DNA from: Streptomyces sp. MMG1533
GTDB taxonomy: Bacteria; Actinomycetota; Actinomycetes; Streptomycetales; Streptomycetaceae
NCBI RefSeq assembly: GCF_001279775.1
Contig: NZ_LGDG01000293.1
Coordinates: 1 to 27,735, forward strand
Length of the DNA: 27,735 nt
Direction: 5' to 3'
Positions 22,315 through 27,735 of the stretch are shown here, piece by piece. The notes beneath the pieces are model-generated. The model was not told the DNA's origin. It worked only from the letters and a program-made list of their open reading frames with translations, and did not search any database. The position numbers were made by a program, and so were the translations under genes. Within the stretch, counting starts at the first letter, position 1; every line of letters begins with the position of its first letter.

Positions 22315-22338
22315 GTTTCGGTGGCGCCACCGGGGTAC
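22315..22338 (+). promoter_or_regulatory. consensus SigB/F-type promoter with palindromic spacer
   Basis: GTTT (22315-22318), 14-bp spacer, GGGTAC (22333-22338): a full match to the SigB/F-group promoter pattern known in Streptomyces. The spacer (22319-22332) is itself a perfect 14-bp palindrome, CGGTGGC/GCCACCG, and a second dyad (CCACCG-TTT-CGGTGG, 22310-22324) overlaps the -35. It lies 85 bp upstream of the VOC gene and 1 kb from the sigma gene. An extra regulator may bind the dyads. Confidence 0.75.
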
Positions 22339-22422
22339 TCGGCAGGCGCCCCGAGCGGTTCCGGTCGGACACTGGTACGAGAGCTGTGGCCCGCCGGCCG
22401 ACGAGAGCAGGACACGAACGCC

Positions 22423-23226
22423 ATGAACCACGACGTGAGACCGCCCCGCGCCACCAAGAACGTCCTGTCCACGCACTCCGTCTTCGGCGCGCCCTGCTGG
22501 GTGAGCCTGACCAGCCGGGACCAGCAGAGCACGGAGGAGTTCTACGGGGCCGTGCTGGGCTGGGAGTGGCAGCCGGTGAAGCTCGGCGACCGCTTCCGGG
22601 TCGCACTGGCGGACGGCAGACCGGTGGCCGGGATCGCCGCGGTGGCCTCCATGTGGCAGATGGCGGTGGCCTGGACGCCGTACTTCGCCGTGCCGAGCGC
22701 CGACGAGGCGGCGGCGCGGGCCCAGGAGCGCGGTGGTACGACGGCGGTGGGGCCGCTGTCCTTCCCGCCCGGGCGGGCGGCGCTGCTCGCCGACCGGGAC
22801 GGCGCGGCCTTCGGGATCTGGGAGGGCGAACTCGTCGCGAACTGGGAAAGCTGGCGCGAGGCACAGCCGGCCTTCATCAAGCTCCACACGCGCGACGCCT
22901 TCGACGCCGCCATCTTCTACGGCGAGGTCCTGGACTGGGCGTCGGACCGTCCCGGCTGCTGCGAGGTGCGCTACGAGGGTGGCGAGGTCGTTCTGCGCAG
23001 CCGCGGCGACGTGGTGGCGCGCATCGAGTCGGGTGCGCTGGAGTCGGCTCCGGACCCCACGATCCGGCCGCACTGGCAGGTCCACTTCGCGGTCGCGGAC
23101 GTGGCGGCCTGTGTGCGGGCCGCGGAGGTGCACGGCGGCAGCGTGCTGTCCAAGGGCAGCGAGGAGGCCATACTGCGCGACCCCGACGGCGCGCAGTTCA
23201 CGGTGACCTCGCGGCGCGAACGCTGA
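22423..23226 (+). CDS. double-domain VOC (glyoxalase/dioxygenase fold) protein
   Basis: A 267-aa protein with two tandem vicinal-oxygen-chelate domains. The first (about 24-135) has CWVSLTSRDQQSTEEFYGAVLGWEW and ends LLADRDGAAFGIWEGE; the second (about 150-265) has PAFIKLHTRDAFDAAIFYGEVLDWA and ends AILRDPDGAQFTVTSRR. This is the arrangement of the 'hydroxylase/glyoxalase-like' proteins common in Streptomyces; metal ligands are not obvious, and many members bind small ligands or confer resistance rather than catalyse. ATG at 22423 is chosen where conservation begins, with GAGAGCAGGA upstream. The SigB/F-type promoter at 22315-22338 implies stress induction. Convergent with glgX, sharing a strong terminator. 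Confidence 0.9.
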   Translation: MNHDVRPPRATKNVLSTHSVFGAPCWVSLTSRDQQSTEEFYGAVLGWEWQPVKLGDRFRVALADGRPVAGIAAVASMWQMAVAWTPYFAVPSADEAAARAQERGGTTAVGPLSFPPGRAALLADRDGAAFGIWEGELVANWESWREAQPAFIKLHTRDAFDAAIFYGEVLDWASDRPGCCEVRYEGGEVVLRSRGDVVARIESGALESAPDPTIRPHWQVHFAVADVAACVRAAEVHGGSVLSKGSEEAILRDPDGAQFTVTSRRER

Positions 23227-23233
23227 CAGGGCG

Positions 23234-23276
23234 CAGGATCGCGGCCCCGGGCGATTCGCCCCCGGCCGCGATCCTG
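23234..23276. terminator. strong bidirectional terminator
   Basis: CAGGATCGCGGCC and GGCCGCGATCCTG form a perfect 13-bp outer stem (23234-23246, 23264-23276), with an inner GGGCG-ATT-CGCCC stem after a 2x2 mismatch. It is the only feature between the convergent VOC and glgX stops. Confidence 0.85.
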
Positions 23277-23287
23277 TGCGCCGGGCG

Positions 23288-25428
<2,141 letters not shown>

Positions 25429-25432
<4 letters not shown>

Positions 25433-25941
25433 CGTGCGTCCTCCAGAACGCCCTCGGGTGTGCTCGCGGGCCCGGCGAGGGCCGCGACGGGCACCTCGCG
25501 GGGCACCTGGAGCACCTCGCGCAGGGTGGGCGACGGTGCCGTCGGGACGAGCGGGACACGCCCGCCGGCGCGGGCGCGCTGCGAGAACCAGATGACCTTG
25601 CTGCCGGTGTCGGTGGCGCAGCAGCCCCAGCCGTCGCTCATCGCGGCGATGTGCTCCAGGCATCCGCGCAGGTCCTGGTCCGGGCGCAGGTCGCAGTCGT
25701 TCTCACCGATGGCGGTGATGAGGTGCTGGCCGTTCCACCACATCTCGATCGACGTGTTCTTGTCCGTGGCGTGCTCGTCGATGGCCTTCAGCAGCATCTC
25801 GGTGCCGCGACAGACGGGCTCGACCAGGATTTCCAGGTCCCAGTACCGGAGGTGAGCGGCCAGGATGCGCCTGACCTGTCCGACCCGTTCCGGGCTGACC
25901 TCCACGTCGAGGTGGTAGTAGCTGGGCGATGCGGTCTTCAT
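25429..25941 (-). CDS. degenerate HATPase (anti-sigma-like) protein
   Basis: A 170-aa protein that resembles the Streptomyces RsbW-like ATP-binding family (HATPase_c_2). It reads SYYHLDVEVSPERVGQVRRILAAHLRYWDLEILVEPVCRGTEMLL, then NTSIEMWWNGQHLITAIGEND and SDGWGCCATDTGSKVIWF, matching the first helix, central sheet and final 'GT.GK..WF' strand of that fold. The N-box, normally E-L-x-x-N-A, reads EMLLKAIDEHA, so the metal-binding asparagine is lysine, and no clear DxGxG box is seen. It may bind a partner without hydrolysing ATP. The C-terminal 45 residues are a Pro/Arg-rich extension. ATG at 25941. It is the first gene of the operon with glgX (4-bp overlap), an unusual partnership of a switch-type protein and a glycogen enzyme. 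Confidence 0.8.
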
Positions 25942-26271
25942 CGTCGTTGGCTCCTCACCGGCGAAGCTCTCGCTTCCCCTCGCCCCCTGCGGGGCCTGGG
26001 GCCCCGAACACGAAGCGTGAGCACTGATCGCTTCTGAGTCACCTCATGGTGAGTGGCCTACGCCATTCGTGCAACACGAGCGAACGGGTGAGGTGACCGA
26101 GGCGACGGAAAGCTCCCGAGGTGGTTGAAGCTCCAACAAGACGCTGAGTCGTCACGCGTGCACCATGTGTGAAGACCTCGATGCCCGTAACGGATCCGTG
26201 CGCGCCCGCACACGGCCGCCGCCCGACGGTCGGGAAACGCGCGATCGAGCCCTTGGAAGGTGAACGGCGCC
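25942..26271. other. divergent intergenic region, no gene seen
   Basis: 330 bp between the HATPase-like gene (minus) and the DUF5133 gene (plus); it must hold promoters for both. I see one compact dyad, TCGTG-CAA-CACGA (26067-26079), and a GC hairpin CCCCTGCGGGG-like cluster near 25983-26007. No SigB/F-type GGGTAC/T element and no convincing -35/-10 pair was found on either strand. The frames through it have no family resemblance. Confidence 0.5.
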
Positions 26272-26571
26272 ATGCTGCTGCCGGCCAAAGCCGAAGTGGC
26301 CCGCCAACTGCGGCGGTACCGGGTGTGGGAACGCATCATGCTCGCGACCCCCACCGACCGCAGGGTCCGGGCCACTTTCGAGGACTCGGGCTACACCCTG
26401 TGCGTGCTGATGGGGAAGCGCTGCGCGCGCGAGGCCGCGGACGCCGCCGAACGCTATCTGCGGACCACTCTGGCCGCCTATCTCCTGGAGGAGACCGAGC
26501 GTCCCGGCAGGCGCGCCCGGCGCAGACGGGGCCCGCCGGCCGCTGACCGGCGTTCCCCCGCGGGGAGGTAG
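26272..26571 (+). CDS. DUF5133 family protein
   Basis: A 99-aa protein of the Streptomyces-specific DUF5133 family, function unknown. The family core is plain: MLLPAKAEVARQLRRYRVWE, then RVRATFEDSGYTLCVLMGKRCAREAADAAERYL. The C-terminal 25 residues are very basic (ERPGRRARRRRGPP), suggesting contact with nucleic acid or an acidic partner. ATG at 26272 matches where the family usually begins; a GTG 12 bases upstream (26260) is in frame but has a poorer context. GGAAGG lies upstream. It is 72 bp before glgE on the same strand and may be co-transcribed with it. Such proteins often sit beside stress-sigma or ANTAR genes in this genus. Confidence 0.85.
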   Translation: MLLPAKAEVARQLRRYRVWERIMLATPTDRRVRATFEDSGYTLCVLMGKRCAREAADAAERYLRTTLAAYLLEETERPGRRARRRRGPPAADRRSPAGR

Positions 26572-26643
26572 ACACCTTCCGGCGCAGCTTGGATCCCCGG
26601 CCGGGCCACAGGCCCGGCCTCGAGCACGGCGGAGGTGCATCCC

Positions 26644-27735
26644 ATGAGTTCGAACCAGGTCATCGGCCGCATTCCGGTGCGGGACGTCAGGCCGGCGGTG
26701 GAGTGCGGCAGGCGTCCGGCGAAGGCCGTCGTGGGCGAGACGTTCGAGGTCACCGCGACCGTGTTCCGCGAGGGCCACGACGCGGTCGCCTGCAACGTCG
26801 TCCTGACGGATCCGGAGGGCGGACACGGTCCGTGGACGCCGATGCGGGAACTGGCCCCCGGCACCGACCGCTGGGGCGCCGAGGTCACCCCCGACGTCGA
26901 GGGCCGCTGGACGTACCGCGTCGAGGCGTGGAGCGACCCGCTGGCCACGTGGCGCCGCACGGCCCGTATAAAGGTCCCGGCCGGCATCGACACCGGACTG
27001 GTCCTCGAGGAGGGCGCCGACCTGCACGAACGGGCGTCGGCCGGCGTGCCGCAGGGCCCGGGGCGTGCGGCGGTGCTGGCGGCCGTGGAGACCTTGCGCA
27101 ACGACATCCTGCCGGTCGCGACGCGTCTGGCCGCCGCGTTGACGCCGGAGGTGGACGCGGTCCTCGCCCGGTATCCGCTGCGGGAGCTGGTGACGGCGTC
27201 GGAGACACTGCCGTTGCTGGTGGAGCGGGAGCGGGCGTTGTACGGCTCCTGGTACGAGTTCTTCCCACGCTCCGAGGGCACGCCCGAGCGACCGCACGGC
27301 ACCTTCCGCACCGCGGCCCGCCGCCTGCGAGCCATCGCCGCCATGGGCTTCGACGTCGTCTACCTGCCGCCGATCCACCCGATCGGCCAGACCTTCCGCA
27401 AGGGCCGCAACAACACCCTGTCGGCCGGGCCGGAGGACGTCGGCGTTCCGTGGGCCATCGGGTCCCTGGAGGGCGGTCATGACGCGGTCCACCCGGATCT
27501 GGGGACGATCGAGGACTTCGACCGGTTCGTACGTGAAGCGAGGGCTCTGGGTCTGGAGATCGCTCTCGACTTCGCGTTGCAGTGCTCGCCCGACCATCCG
27601 TGGGTGCAGAAGCATCCGGAGTGGTTCCACCACCGCCCGGACGGCACGATCGCGTACGCGGAGAACCCGCCGAAGAAGTACCAGGACATCTACCCGATCG
27701 CCTTCGACGCCGACATGGACGGCCTGATCGCCGAG
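26644..27735 (+). CDS. glgE: GlgE, alpha-1,4-glucan:maltose-1-phosphate maltosyltransferase (partial)
   Basis: The first 364 residues of an approximately 660-aa GH13 subfamily 3 enzyme; the frame is open to the window end. GlgE transfers maltose from maltose-1-phosphate to the end of an alpha-1,4-glucan, the elongation step of the trehalose-to-glucan pathway (TreS, Pep2/Mak, GlgE, GlgB). Visible are the N-terminal RIPVRDVRPAVECGRRPAKAVVGE domain, the helical S insert, SWYEFFPRSEG, then the start of the barrel with DVVYLPPIHPIG, RKGRNNTLSA, GALDFALQCSPDHPW-like region I (IALDFALQCSPDHPW) and YAENPPKKYQDIYPI. The catalytic nucleophile lies beyond the window. ATG at 26644 has GGAGG upstream. In this genus treS, pep2 and glgB usually follow. 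Confidence 0.95.
   Translation, partial: MSSNQVIGRIPVRDVRPAVECGRRPAKAVVGETFEVTATVFREGHDAVACNVVLTDPEGGHGPWTPMRELAPGTDRWGAEVTPDVEGRWTYRVEAWSDPLATWRRTARIKVPAGIDTGLVLEEGADLHERASAGVPQGPGRAAVLAAVETLRNDILPVATRLAAALTPEVDAVLARYPLRELVTASETLPLLVERERALYGSWYEFFPRSEGTPERPHGTFRTAARRLRAIAAMGFDVVYLPPIHPIGQTFRKGRNNTLSAGPEDVGVPWAIGSLEGGHDAVHPDLGTIEDFDRFVREARALGLEIALDFALQCSPDHPWVQKHPEWFHHRPDGTIAYAENPPKKYQDIYPIAFDADMDGLIAE

Noticed and set aside
26058..26375. Minus-strand open frame across the glgE-side intergenic region
   Set aside because: It overlaps the DUF5133 gene, has no ribosome-binding site or family resemblance, and runs antisense to a recognised gene.

Overview
The window looks like a piece of a Streptomyces chromosome, or that of a close relative. 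It is very GC-rich, uses many GTG starts, has 4-bp GTGA/ATGA overlaps between co-transcribed genes, and carries families typical of the genus: DUF574-type methyltransferase, CYP105-like P450, SigB/F-type sigma factor, ANTAR protein, DUF5133 and GlgE. The mixture of regulators, exporters, specialised oxidases and several decayed genes suggests an accessory rather than a core region. I see no tRNA, rRNA, CRISPR array, transposase or attachment site.

Layout. (1) 1-3750: a MarR regulator with a dyad operator, a SAM-dependent methyltransferase, one intact FecCD-type siderophore permease, and its partner permease, whose 5' end is gone. The break abuts the 3' remnant of a beta-propeller (YncE-like) gene on the other strand, so this is a rearrangement junction. 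(2) 3800-8971, all on the minus strand: TetR, an orphan OmpR-type response regulator, a cytochrome P450, a 3Fe-4S ferredoxin, a ferredoxin reductase and an SDR with altered catalytic residues. This is a complete class I P450 electron-transfer cassette. Its leader carries an array of CTGAC half-sites and a CRP-like site. (3) 9165-10849: a 14-TM MFS exporter divergent from the TetR gene, with a dyad between them, and a 57-aa membrane protein. (4) 10947-14127: a wrecked MMPL transporter followed by an intact NarL-type two-component pair. (5) 14143-18459: a decayed SDR, an ATP-dependent DNA ligase, a secreted necrosis-inducing (NLP) protein, a probable GNAT relic, a divergent hydroxymethylbilane synthase and a conserved-looking unknown protein.

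(6) 18650-20796: a MarR-ATPase-permease (DrrAB-like) exporter operon. It starts from a probably leaderless promoter whose -35/-10 spacer is covered by a perfect 11+3+11 palindrome. (7) 20964-23226: a SigB/F-type sigma factor with a possible self-type promoter, an ANTAR protein without a sensor domain, and a double-VOC protein behind a perfect GTTT-N14-GGGTAC promoter. (8) 23288-27735: glycogen/alpha-glucan metabolism, with GlgX coupled to a degenerate HATPase (anti-sigma-like) protein, then divergently DUF5133 and the first 364 residues of GlgE, which runs off the window.

How the parts may work together (inference): the right end (sigma factor, ANTAR, HATPase-like protein, GlgX, GlgE) reads as a general-stress and carbon-storage neighbourhood. 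The left half reads as detoxification or specialised metabolism (P450 cassette, MFS and ABC exporters, each with its own one-component repressor). At least five relics (permease, propeller, MMPL, SDR, GNAT) show repeated deletion and frameshift.
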